A stretch of 64,000 bases of DNA from Phragmites australis (lineage: Eukaryota; Streptophyta; Magnoliopsida; Poales; Poaceae). The stretch spans positions 5,830,501-5,894,500 of the forward strand of contig NC_084922.1 of assembly GCF_958298935.1 (NCBI RefSeq). Direction: 5' to 3'. Position numbers and translations under genes: made by a program. Below, piece by piece: positions 23,441 through 36,959 of the stretch. The notes below the pieces were generated by a model. It made no database searches. It worked only from the letters and a program-made list of their open reading frames with translations, and was not told where the DNA came from. Positions within the stretch are counted from its first letter, which is position 1, and each line of letters opens with the position of its first letter.

Positions 23441-23925
23441 AGCTCCAAATGGATTGCCTGGAATAGGAAATCTAAACAAATTTAGAGTGATGTCTATACC
23501 GACTTCGAATAGAAGAAAAGGCTCGTTGCTCCAGCTACCAACACAACCGCGGTGTGCGAGAAGGCCAAGGAAGGTACCACATTTGGGGATCGAATGCACA
23601 TAAAACACATTTCTGGCCACCTATTCAGAGGATCACCCACATTTTGATCCGAGAAAAGACATCAAGTAGTTCCAAGGATTTATTTTCATTACTAATAACT
23701 TGCACATCCAAAGATCATTTACAAAGGTGGCATTGACAAACGAAAAATAAATCCTGATAGAGCAATCTAGGGGGGGAGTACAAAGTGACGATCAAGGATG
23801 CTACAATCGGTGGCGTATGTCACGACTGATGCGCTTCATTTGTGGCCTACCACTATGAAAGCTAATACAGTAGCTGATTCCTGAGTTGCCAAAGGATAGA
23901 ACAAGCTCCATCGTGACCCTCTTTC

Positions 23926-25415
<1,490 letters not shown>

Positions 25416-27028
25416 TCCCCTCCTCCTCGACCTTTTTCTTCTTCATCTTGGCCACCTCCTTCTCCGCCTTCGCCTTCTCCTCCGCATCAATCTCCCTCTC
25501 CAAAGAATCCTAGTCGACCTCCTCTTCATCATCAGAGATGGCGATGGTCTCGGCTGGAGCAACCGCTTGGATCGGAGGCCGAGATGGAGCAATGGGCGGT
25601 AGCCCCCTCAGCGAGGAGGGGAGTACCATGGCCGTCGGCTCCAACCCTACAAGTACCGGCACTAGCAGTAAGGGCGACCTCGCTGTCAAGAATATCAACA
25701 TATCCGACGATGAGGAGCAGGACGCCATACTCTAAAAAACCAAAGAGAAACGTTCCCCTACACAAGCAGGGAAGGATGAGCTGGGTGAACCTCAGTTTTT
25801 ATAACCAGGCCAAATGGTTGCACACCCCTAGGGAAGTAAACAGAATTGCCATGGGTATCATTTCGCGGCGGTTCCAAATACTCCCCCGGGGGACCTGTGG
25901 CCACACTCCGGTTTATCCCTGTCGATGTGGCGTCTTCCTGCGGTGGTACCTAGGTTTTTTGCGTCCCCATAGGGGAGAATGGAGCCAGAGAGTGTCGTCG
26001 TTGCTGGCATCGGCGAATTACCGAGCTAGGCTTTCGCCTAGAGCCTCCCCACACCCATACCGTAAAGAACTATGGCATGTCGTCGTTGGCCTGTCACCCA
26101 CCATGGCCTCCACCTCAAAAGAAAGAGTCCACCACCGTCCCTGACATCTCACACGTGGCCTTGCCACTGTAGTCACTATGTGCCTACGACCCCTCGCTAA
26201 TGCCGCGCTCAGATGTGGCCTCTGTCGTTGCCACCGCCTCTCAGGCCACCACGCATGGCCTCAAATCCAGCCTCTGCCTGCCGAGGCCTCCCAATCGTCG
26301 ACCTGGTGTCTCCCGCCGCCTCATCACAAGTGCCTCACCACCGTCATCCAAGGCTGCAACCCGCGGCGCCTCACTGCCATCCCACTACCACAGCCCGGCA
26401 CAGCCACCCAATGTTGCGCCGCCACGCGCACAACACACACGCCTATCGACACCTGCCACCATGCCACGAGCGCCTCACCAGACCCGTCCAAATCTAGCCA
26501 CGAGGTAGGTGACCTGAGGAGGGGAAGCCCCGTCCTTGCGGCCATACAGGCTTCTTGTGGCGTGCTTGGGTGACAGCGAGATGGGAGGGGTGGAGGGGTG
26601 GTGGGGGAGGGACGGCGGCACTAGGGTTTCAGAGCCACCCTAGGAGCGACAAGGGGTGTACAGTGCTGAGGTTATTCTGAAGAGTCCACAGCCTATAGAA
26701 AAGTGCTTCTGAATCAGGAGTTCAGCACTACCACAAGTATGCGTGATGCGTTGCTTTTCAAACCTGTTTGCTGAAAGCGCCTTTCCTGAAGTTGATTCTT
26801 TTCTTGTGTTGCCACTCCCTTTCCTGAAGTTGATTCTGTTAAAGATGTTTATGGCGTCGAATATTTCTCACCTGACAATAAGCAACTTCCAAGTGGCAAC
26901 TATGCCAAGGATCTAGCATTGCATGATACCAATCGGTTTCTAGAAATATAACAAAAAAGTGTTTTTTAGTTCCCAACTTACCTATGTATCAACAAACAGA
27001 GGCATAACTTCTTTTATTTTTGATTAAA
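25416..27028. other. Low-information DNA right of the CACTA element
   Basis: 25416-26650 is C-rich, with a minus-strand acidic stretch (ISDDEEEVD) at 25510-25545 and long but unsupported frames. It may continue the LTR element split by CACTA. From 26650 it becomes AT-rich. No gene is supported. Confidence 0.35.
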
Positions 27029-27336
27029 TTTCACAATCCTACAACTATTTACATTTTTAATGTAAAACTATAATTTTTAAGTTCTATTTTACAAAATTAC
27101 AATTATTGTCTATTTGTAACTGAAACTATAATTTTTTAGCTTAGTCTCACTCATCAGCCACACTTTTTTAGCGTAACGAGAGGGAAACGAGTAATATATG
27201 GTTGATAGGTGTGACCGAGCTGAAAAGTTATAGTTTTGGGTTATAAATGATATAAGTAGTTGTAGTTTTATAAAAAAGATCTCAGAAATTATAGTTATAT
27301 ATTATAAATGTGCAAATAATTATAGGTTTGTGAAAG
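27029..27336. mobile_element. AT-rich foldback MITE
   Basis: The left arm starting TTTCACAATCCTACAACTAT is the imperfect reverse complement of the right arm ending ATAATTATAGGTTTGTGAAA. Internal AAACTATAATTTTT blocks also pair. Related in sequence to the foldback at 34733-35010. The superfamily is not assigned because no clear target duplication is visible. It lies about 300 bases upstream of the reticulon start codon. Confidence 0.55.
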
Positions 27337-27641
27337 AATACCGATGCGGTAACTTGCAATATTATCCTACCTAAAAATAGCCTCGTTGAGCAATCCATGA
27401 AACAATACAATGAAATCACAGAAACCTGCGGAATCCGGGATCACAAGAATTGGATCAGATCCCAATTCCAAAAGGCACCTGTGCAACGAAGTATCATACC
27501 AGTGACAAAAACCAGGAGGCAAAGCTATGCTTTCCTTTCACCGGCGTTGGACGCCTTGCAGGTCATCCAAGCTGAAACCATGTGCCCGCTATAAGAACCC
27601 AACATCACGAACTGCATGGATGACCTCGAAACAGGACAGAA

Positions 27642-28768
27642 ATGGCAATAATAATGAATGGACGCAGGGCACCCAAGCTCTTTGGCAGGGAGAGGTCAAT
27701 CCATGAGGCCCTTGGTGGACGCAGAGGTGTTGCCCATGGCTGTGCTCAGACGATCTGCTCGTTCCAACACCTGTGCATAGCTGACCATGTGTTTTTGGAT
27801 TCGTGGATGCAGCGGCGGACATCGTCCTGTGGAGGGACAAGATGGTGTCGGCGTCCATCCTCGCTGCCGCGACGGCGGCGTGGGGTTTGTTCGAGGTGGC
27901 GGAGTACCATTTCCTCACGCTGGTCTGCTACGTCGCCATCATCGGCATGCTCATCTTCTTCATATGGTCCAATGCTTCCGCTTTCTTCAACGTGTAAGCA
28001 TTTCTGCCCTCTTTCTATCTTCGTACCCAAATTGTTCGGTCGAACAGGCTTGCACGCCATGGAAGCCCATGTAATGTAAGGCCCAGAAAAAGGCCCTCTG
28101 GATCTAAAACGGGCCCATGAAATTCTTCACCTGATTGGAAATGAAGGATTGAAGGAATAGATTCTCGACAATTTGAGATTTTACCTGCAGACCGGTTCCC
28201 AAGATCCCTGAAAGTCTCCTGTCAGAGAGGAGCACGAGGCAAATGATCCTGGCCTTGGACAGCAGGCTAACCAGGTTGGTGTACAAGCTCTACGAGATCG
28301 CTTGCGGAAAGGACATCAAAATGTTCATCTTGGTGCGCCACTAATGTTCCCATCTAATTCCCTAACCAAAACTTGTACAAAATATAAATCTGATACACTC
28401 ATTAATCTGCTTGTTTGTGCACTGAACAGACGGTGCTCTCGCTCTTCGTAGCGTCAGTGGTTGCGAGCTGCTTCAGCTCCCTGACTCTCCTCTACCTCGG
28501 TAACTTGCTCATCTTTTCAGTAGAAGCTTCAAAGACTGACATTGAGTTATTAATGCATCGTTCAGATCAACTCATGAAGTGTAGTCCCACTGTTATTCCT
28601 GCAGTTGTGTTGTGCACGATGACGCTGCCGGCACTTTACGAGCGCTACGAGAGCGAGGTCGACCACCTGGTGGCGAAAGGGGTGCAAGACCTGAGGAGCC
28701 ACTTCGCCGAGATGGACTCTGGTGTTCTCAGGAAGATCCCAAGAGGCACAGGAGCTGCTGCCAAGTAA
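27642..28768 (+). CDS. Reticulon-like protein B (RTNLB), 213 residues
   Basis: Five exons: 27642-27726, 27813-27993, 28191-28332, 28430-28499, 28605-28768, all GT..AG with matching phases. The protein opens with the small-RTNLB signature KLFGRERSIHEALGGRR, then the reticulon homology domain. Its first hydrophobic hairpin is about residues 40-85 (ASILAAATAAWGLFEVAEYH, then LTLVCYVAIIGMLIFFIW). A hydrophilic loop with KIPESLLSE follows. The second hairpin is about residues 137-170 (ILTVLSLFVASVVASCFSSL, then VVLCTMTLPALYERYE). Reticulons wedge into the ER membrane and shape tubules. The tail ends GTGAAAK and lacks an obvious KKxx signal. ATG 27642 is the first in frame; ATG 27654 is an alternative four residues later. 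The frame is intact. Confidence 0.93.
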
Positions 28769-30101
28769 TCAAGGATCTAGACCACGACAGATTGGATCTA
28801 ACTGACATATGATGTATGCGTACATAATTGAATTAAGAACGCAGGGTACTGATCTGTGGCGTTCTCAAGAGAAAGGTCTCAATTCAGTTGTATGCAGAAA
28901 ATGCAGACAAGTTCAGAACATGACCTGAAAACTGACGCTATACTGTACTTACGGTGACTATAAATCTTAACCTTTTATTTTCCACGGGCATGGTGATGCT
29001 GATGCATGGTCTTTCTCATCTACTCCATCTCTTCCATCCCCTACCCTTCGCTTTCACTCTGTGATCGATCGGTCGATCGCCATGGAGAGAGAGGACGGGA
29101 TCGATCCGATCATCGCGGGACACATGGTATAGACCGCCCAGCAAAACACATGATGGGCTCCACGATTCCAATGGCGAGCCGGAGGACAGCGACGCGCACC
29201 AATCGGATAAAGATGACGTTCCGTGTGCCTGAGGTAACGAGCAGGCAGGCAGGCGTTCTCTACTTCTCTCTTTTGTGTTTCTGGTGTGCCCGGCTGCTTT
29301 GGCCTGGTCGCCTGGATGATCTCATTCTCAGGGGATTGGATAACTTGTCACACGACCTACTTGTCATTGTCTATCCTGATTCTTTAACACCGCCTCCATC
29401 AGAGCAAAATGCAAGCCTCAACCAGAGCAAGGTGACACATCTGCGTCTTCCAGTTTATCTACTACTGCGTAGCTGTCTGCTACTGTAGGAGTGTAGGTAC
29501 GTCGCTGACAGGTGCAGAAAAGCCTCCGTATTCGGCTTCATGGCTGATGCCTTTTGCGACGGCAGAGGCTCATCACTGATCAGATCAGCATAGTACTTGC
29601 CACTACTAGTAATAAACTAGAGTGTGTTCTGTACAGCTAGCTCGTCAGCTTTGCCTGTGTTAGCCTTGTGTTTGCACAGATGCACGAGCAGGTTCTCGCC
29701 AAGTCGCCATGCATGATTACAGTATACACATGTATATAATAATAAATACTATAGCTGAAACTGAACGGAGGATTAGGTAGTGCTCACAATAATGTATGGG
29801 TACTCGAGCTTGAAACATACTACGTTCCTCCCTTGTCACGTCAGGGAGATTGTTTGGAGCTTTGCTTTGGTCGAGCTTATCTGGTTCATTGTACTAGCAG
29901 CTGGGTAGACTACCGCCGCCGAAGCCGTCAACGTGTGCGCAAATTAGAAGCCAGCAACGCGTAGTGGGTGAGCTTGAGCACCCTTACACAAGTGTTGAAG
30001 TCTTCGCCTCGACGACGAGGAAATTAGCTTCGGTTTGTCGCGGCACTAAACAAAGGCGGTCACTAATCATTGGTCAGTCAAAGAGATCACGGAATTGCAG
30101 G
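28769..30101. other. Intergenic region after the reticulon gene
   Basis: The first few hundred bases should be the 3' untranslated region. A 160-codon frame at 29006-29488 has no homology I recognise and no gene context. Nothing else is supported. Confidence 0.45.
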
Positions 30102-30108
30102 GTAGCAA

Positions 30109-31265
30109 CAGGGCTTATAAAATCGTTTGGCATCCAAAAACCGAGATCTAACGATTTACCGAAAATCATGAGAATCAAAAAATTCAATTAAAATTTGACG
30201 AGAATTCGGATAAAATCACTAGGTCAATTTTGTAAATCGGAGACAAAAACTAATCGAATTGAGTCAGCGAAGACCCGTCGAATTCAACAAAAGCTGAGCG
30301 AATTCTCCTATTTACCAAGTGAAATTTCTGAATTTTTCACATTTTGAATGAATTCATCGAAAACCGATCGAATTAACAGATTTGCTAAGCGCATTTCTCG
30401 AATTTTAGTAAAAGTTAAAAAAAAACAAAAAATAGCTCAATCTTGTAAAATCAATAACTAATTCATCTAAGCTTTAAATCAAGTAAAACAAAATTTGTTG
30501 GTTTCTTTGTAACATTATCTACATTATAAAAGTATTCTACTCATAAAAAGTTGAATATTTTATGTGAGAAAATATATTTGCTAAACCTATTTAAATGCAT
30601 AGTTAATTCTTTGCTAATACAAAAATCACGAAACTAATTTTGTTAGTCTTCTTACATGATCCTATGTCTTTTAAAAATACATGAACTCGTGAAATAGTTA
30701 TTTTAACATGCAAAATTAGTTACAACTAGATAAATTCATAGCTAACCCATCACACCTCCAAAATTTGTGAAACCACTTTTATTAGTTTACTTATTATATG
30801 CTTTATGTAGGAAAAATAATATTGATATGAAAAAGTTAATTACAGTATTGTTTCTTAATATGTTCACTTTAAGCTTGTGAGCTTTGTAAAAATCATGGAG
30901 AAATTAATAAAACTTTGATAAAGTGAAATTAATTTTAATGATCCTCTTATGATATGTCACACATAAAAAAAATATGTGTTTATATGTTAAACTTTTCCTT
31001 AATATGATAGGCTAAATCATCATGTTCATACGATCCATTTTAGCATTTTTTTTTCAAACTTTCTCTCAATGAAATATGATGTAAACGATATTATTTTTTA
31101 AATTTTTTTCACATAAGGACTTAGAATTATCTCTGATATTTTTTAAATTTTTTAAATTTTTATTTTTAAAATTTAAATTAAAAAACCTGATGAATTTTTA
31201 AATACAGGTGGATCGAATTGACCGATATTTACGAATACCGAGCGGTTCAACGATTTCAAACCCTG
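30109..31265. mobile_element. Non-autonomous hAT-like element, 1.16 kb
   Basis: It is flanked on both sides by GTAGCAA (30102-30108 and 31266-31272), a 7-8 bp target duplication. Ends are CAGGGCTTATAAAATCGTT and, reverse-complemented from the right, CAGGGTTTGAAATCGTT; CAGGG termini with 8-bp duplications are typical of hAT elements. The inside is AT-rich, has no transposase, and is shared in inverted orientation with 51640-52805. Confidence 0.8.
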
Positions 31266-31272
31266 GTAGCAA

Positions 31273-32496
31273 GACGAAACGTTTCTCAGAATGGCTTGAA
31301 CTACGACTACACGAGTATAAGCTCGATCTTTCCCCTTGAAAACTTACTACCATTCAGGTGAATTTCCAAGTGGACCATAACTCCAAAGGAAATGGTTACC
31401 GTGGCAACACATAGTACTGTTACTGACCCCGGGTGCGTGCGGTGTGCCGGTGGTTTCTAGACCGAGGGAGGGGAGCACACAGTATCGCGCCTGATGGGAG
31501 GGGAGCACGGTGTTCTGCTTTGCGGCATCACGTCCAGGGCCCAGCCAGCCTTTGGCGTGCAGCGGGCAGGAAGGCGGGCGGGCAACCAACCGAGCAGTCA
31601 AACGAAGAGAAAACACCAAGGAGCACGGCGGGTGGAGTGGTCCGGCGCAGCATGATGTCGACGGTGCTCGTCGCAAAGCTGAGGGACCGTGGAATGGAGG
31701 GAAACCACGCACGCATCAGGCCTTTTCGGAGGCACGCTCGGCTTGCTGCCGGCACGGACCGGATGAGATCATGAGAAGAATCATGGAGGAGCCGAGATGG
31801 TTGGATGACTGCCTCTTGCTGCTGATGCGATCCAGCGGACGTAGCTTGGTCGCTTAGTCCAACCTTGAGCGACGCATGCCATTTCCGTCGCCTCAGGTAC
31901 CAGCAGGGAATCAGGTACCAGCAGGGATTTCACTTTCGTTTTATAATTTTTTTCATTTACTGGTAAAAAATCAAAGTTCGCTAGTTTCATTGAAATTTTA
32001 GTAATTTTTCATCCTCTCTGTAAGTTTCATATGTCGGTAATTTTTTTAAAAAAATTAGATATTTTATTTTCCTTTAACATTCCTAAAATTCACGAAATAT
32101 CGGTCAACTTTTATGTTAGATATATGGGTTTAGCCAAATATATTTAGAATTTAAAATAAAATTTAAAGATCTAATCAAGTGGAGGAGGGTGTGTATCTTT
32201 TAGACTAATTTTGTTAGTAAAAACGGAGAGAGACTAATTTATAACGAATTATCTCATCCCACATGACACTTAATAGAACACACGTGCGCTCGCTCGCCTC
32301 ACTAGACTATAGTCGGAGTGAAGCGTGCGGCCACATGGCACATGCAAGAATGGTTAGTCAAAATCACGTCCAATTACTTGTGCATGTGTAGCTTTTTTTT
32401 ATAGTTTTATTTCTTTTGATATGTGGGTAAACAGATAAATATATAAAAATCATGTCGGTTAAGAATCTGATCGTGGTGCGTCTTAATTGCGTGATT

Positions 32497-32558
<62 letters not shown>

Positions 32559-33096
32559 ACCATAAAGTATATACAAAATTAATGCTTTACCTATTTTCTC
32601 TTTGCTATGACGTTGCATGTAGTCTACTACATCCGACTGCACCGTCATGCACCGACAAACGGGAGAGCTGGTTTTCGAAACCCGTCACTTTTGGGATCTT
32701 GCACTAGAAGAAGGCGAATAAGATTTTTGGAAAATGCTCGACGTGATTGCTCATAATATGATTTCTCTACATCATCACAATTTGCTTCGCCTACTTCATC
32801 TTCGTCGTTGTCTACTATATTGCCATCACGAGGGGTCTGCATTTTACGCTGTCATCGGATACGTACACTATGATATATTATATATTAGATAATATGTCGG
32901 AGCTTGTCGAAGTTTACTGGGCTTGTTGAGATCTTACTGGGGCTTATTGAAATTTTGTGAGAATCCTTATAGGAAAGCTAATCGGGTCTAGTCGAAGCTA
33001 GTTGTTCGCATATATTTCAATTCATGATATATTTAAAAATTAAATTAAATCTAAAGTACTATTTTTCTAATATTTAATCCCTGGGTAGGACACTAG
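31273..33096. other. Non-coding DNA between two transposons
   Basis: Contains a GC-rich block at 31430-31870 with unsupported frames, an 18-bp tandem duplication near 31892-31929 (TCAGGTACCAGCAGGGA), and an (AT)n tract. No gene recognised. Confidence 0.45.
32500..32556. repeat. (AT)n microsatellite, ~57 bp
   Basis: Uninterrupted AT dinucleotide run. Confidence 0.97.
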
Positions 33097-33104
33097 GAGG
33101 ACAA

Positions 33105-34076
33105 GGGCACAATGTAAAAATAGATAACATACGGGATCGTATTTACTAAAATAGACAATATGTTAATATATTATAAATTTAGCATATGTATTTGACATCT
33201 CATTCGCTGAAAATATGCTTTTGGCACCTCATGTACCAAATACGATACTGTACATCGTATTCGGCATACGAGATATACCATATTTAGCACCTCACTTACT
33301 GAATACAGCCTCCCATATCGTGCGACGCGCTGACATAGAAGAAAGAAGTTAGAAGAAGCTTGTAGGTGCGTGTTTAAATTTGTTATTTAATTCTCAATTT
33401 TGTTTATGAGTATAAAAATAATCTAAAAATTCTAAATATTTTTACGAGCAAACTAGCAACCCATTTTATTTTTTTATTCAAATTTAATTAAAAAGAGAAT
33501 AACACGTGAAATGATAAAAATGCATATAAAAGCATTACAAAGGAACTCATTTTTCACCAAATAATCTGGATTGAAAATACTTTATAAATTAGTACATCAC
33601 ATTAGAAGAATATTATTGATTTTTTCTAGATTTTTGGAATTTATTTGAGGCATTAAAAATTAATAGAATTTATAAAGTAAGGTTATTTAGAGAATTTTAA
33701 TTAAATATTGACTCGGGCTTTTTAGATCAAACAAATTAAAATAGGTTGCTTGTGCTCTAATTTTCTCATAAAAATATGTAGAATTTTTAAACTATTTTTA
33801 TACTATCAAATAAAATCAAAAGTTAAATAAAAAATTTAAACGTGCAGGTACAAGCTTCTTTCTTCTATCGCCAGCCTTACGCACAGTACTGGAGGTTGCA
33901 TTTGACAAGTGAGATGCTAGTTATTCGTGTGTTGAATATGGTGTACAATAACATATTTGACGATTAAGACCTTGAAAACACATTTTTAGTGAATAAGATG
34001 ACGAATATACAAACTAAATTTATAAATATATTAACATATTATCTATTTTAATAAATACTATTTTTACATTTTTTCC
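33105..34076. mobile_element. Long terminal inverted repeat (foldback) element, 972 bp
   Basis: Both sides carry GAGGACAA (33097-33104 and 34077-34084). The left arm GGGCACAATGTAAAAATAG continues for roughly 300 bases. It pairs with the right arm, whose reverse complement starts GGAAAAAATGTAAAAATAG. Inner parts pair too: AGAAGAAAGAAGTTAGAAG left of centre against CTTCTTTCTTCTATCGCC. Only the central ~350 bases are unpaired. Long TIRs of this kind suggest a TIR-MULE; the 8-bp duplication would also fit hAT. No transposase. Confidence 0.8.
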
Positions 34077-34084
34077 GAGGACAA

Positions 34085-34732
34085 ATGGTGATACATGGCA
34101 TTCTCGTCGACGAGAAACAGAATGTTCGTACGTGTTGTTAGCTAAGCAACGTTTGGCATGAAAAGCGGATGAGAATATGTGAGGCGATTGCCAACTGACC
34201 TAGAGGGGGTTCAGCGTTCAGGCCATACGTCCGAGCATCCAGCTGCCGTGGCGGCCGCACACTCCAAAAGCCGGACGGGAACAAATGAATCTTGTCACGC
34301 CGCCCGCTTTATGACTCGACCTGCGTACGTAATCCCAAACAGGCCACGCTCGACTGTTCTGGCAGCGTTCATCAGAATCATCGCCTCACGAACTTCCAAA
34401 ACCGCGAGAGATCTCTGCCTTTTTCCCCATCTCACATCCTCGTTGCCCGAGGCGTGTGCCCGGACGGCGGTGCAGGCCGGCCGAGTCACGGCCACGCGCC
34501 CCCACGTTCTCTCGTCAGTCCTCACACCGCTTCGGTTCCTCGGCGGCGGCGGCAGAGGGACGGCACGAGCCACGAGTCCATGTCCAGGAGGGTCATGTGC
34601 GGCGGCAGTGGAGCAGCGAATCCTCCAACACACCTGCTCAGGTGGCAACGCATCAACGCCAGCCTTTACTTTCCACTCCGGATCCAATACCCAACAGGTA
34701 GTCTGACCTTCACAAAAGATTGGCTAGTTAAT
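34085..34732. other. Short GC-rich stretch without supported gene
   Basis: Open frames on both strands at 34179-34735 overlap one another and show no domain, splice pattern or promoter. Confidence 0.4.
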
Positions 34733-35010
34733 TAGAGCAAATGTTATAAAGAAAACTATAGTTTTTAAATGAGTTTCATAAAATTACAAGTACTTATATC
34801 TAAGTAACATAAAACTATATTTTTACATAAAATTACATAAAAATAGTTTCACAAAACTACAATTATTTTGTACAAAATAATTATAGTTTTATAAAAAAAA
34901 AATTAGTTTTGTGTTATTAGAAGCATAAATATTTAGTTTTGTGAAACTCATTTTAGAAATTATAGTTTTATGATAGTTAGATACAAATAGTTATAGTTTT
35001 ATAAAATTTA
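34733..35010. mobile_element. AT-rich foldback MITE, relative of 27029-27336
   Basis: The left arm (GAGCAAATGTTATAAAG, then AAATGAGTTTCATAAAATTA) is the imperfect reverse complement of the right arm (TTAGTTTTGTGAAACTCATT, ending TTATAAAATTTACTC). TTAATTA occurs next to both ends and may be a shifted target duplication. Confidence 0.5.
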
Positions 35011-36500
35011 CTCATTTAATTATGATATTACTCGTGTCAATCAAATTTGAGATCAGCTAAGTCAATAAAGGTTAAAATAGTAAATAAGTGAAATTATATT
35101 TTGGCGGTGGAAAAAAAACAATTGGCTCTTCGTATTTGACCCTACGGTTTAGTCATTATTGGCATCCAAGAGTTTGGCCATGCCCCCAAATTATGGAGGC
35201 ACAGAAGATGGAAGAAAAAAAAGAAAAGGCAGGTAGGGTGATTAGTGGGCATGAACGTGCTTGACAGTAGCAGTACAACGAAAACCCCTTTAAATAGTAG
35301 CAGTACAACGAAAGCCGTAAAGCCACGTTACAGGTTGGTGCGATCATAGTTTTAGCAATCAGATTGTTTATACAGCACTGCCACGCGGCAATGGAAGCTT
35401 GTACGTGAGCACAGTCTTAAAGCGACGCCAGAGACGGTCATGAGAAGAATTATCTTGGCGTGGCGGCAAAAGCAGGTGCTGCTTCCACGGCCGAAGCCAT
35501 CGATTAGAGCCGTCTCTCGGAGAATAGAAAGCGGCACTGGATCTCGCTTGGCAAGGAATAAGATCCCAAGGCAAATCACATCATTACCACCATAACCACA
35601 CTTACCATGGTGGCCTCTCACAAGAAATTCTCATCAGGATTCCCTGTCACGGTCTCATGGCAGGTATATGATGGTTTACACTAACAGCAGAGACAATTTG
35701 CAGGATACATCGACCAACAACGTAGATTGGTTCCATCCATGCACAACCTGAGGCCCTATCTGTATGTGGTTGCGAATTGTGGAGCTCATCAGGGAAGATC
35801 TAGGTCCTCAAAACGTACCCTGATTGAATTGGTTGATCCGTCACATCGGCAAAATGACCCTCCAAAAGATTTTGATGAACATAGCATATTCCCCTTTTAA
35901 ATGAAATCCAGATAGGGCCCATTTGATTGGGTATGTCAATCCGCAAGACAATATCTGATGGAGAAACCAAACTAATACTACAGACTCGTGATTTCCTTCA
36001 GATAATAAGATCATTTGCAAACCCAGATATGACAGTACGGTTGAGGTAAAAGGTCCATCCGAAAAAGACAAACCAAAATTGGGGATTTATATCCTCTACT
36101 TTAATGATCAAGCACGGAAGATAGAACAATACAGTTGGAACAAAAGATTATGTACAGAAGATAGAACAATACCAGTTTAAACAAAAAAAGTATGTTCTCG
36201 TTGATCTGCTATGCAACTGGACGGCCAACATAATAAGATATATATGGTAGTCCTAAAAATGATATATACGGTCAAGAACGGATATGTCTGCTACACATCT
36301 GAGCTGTGATTATTTGAACGCACAGAAGCAAGCTGAGTGATACACGGAACTAGAGTGACCAAGTTGAAAGAAAATCCAATCCAAGTCAATGTATTAAACC
36401 ACAAGAAACATATCAACATCAATAACAAAATACAAAATGGGACCGATGTATACATATGATATTTAACTCGAATAAGGTTTCTACAGGCAAACTAATAACA
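35011..36500. other. Intergenic DNA
   Basis: No coding region with recognisable similarity. Minus-strand frames at 35352-35621 lack context. The part after about 36500 is likely the 3' untranslated region of the PB1 gene. Confidence 0.4.
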
Positions 36501-36959
36501 TTTATAATGACACCTCAACCTGAGACTTCCATGAGTTCAAATATACAGAGGGCTACACAAATGATGAGTTCTTGATTTTTACCAAGTTCTTTTGGACATT
36601 ATATATTTATTCAAAATAAGAAAAAGACAGCAATTGGAACTGGGATCCAATACTTCACTCTTTCCCCACTCTAATCCAACAATGTAAATTGGCCTCTCAA
36701 GAACCAATCACAAACACCCTCCTCACAGCCTCGCCAGCACAACAACCATCCAATCCATTATAATCTTAATTTGAACCCCCCTCTAATCACAAGCTTGGAT
36801 GCATACTTCATTTGAACCCAAATGCACAGCTGCCTAATAACACTATCCACTGTTCACCACGGACTCATGTAACATGTAGTAATAACAATAATGATAAGTA
36901 ACAGCAGGACAACTAGGCTTCTAGAATTGGCAACATACCCAAATTCACCAATCCTTGAG

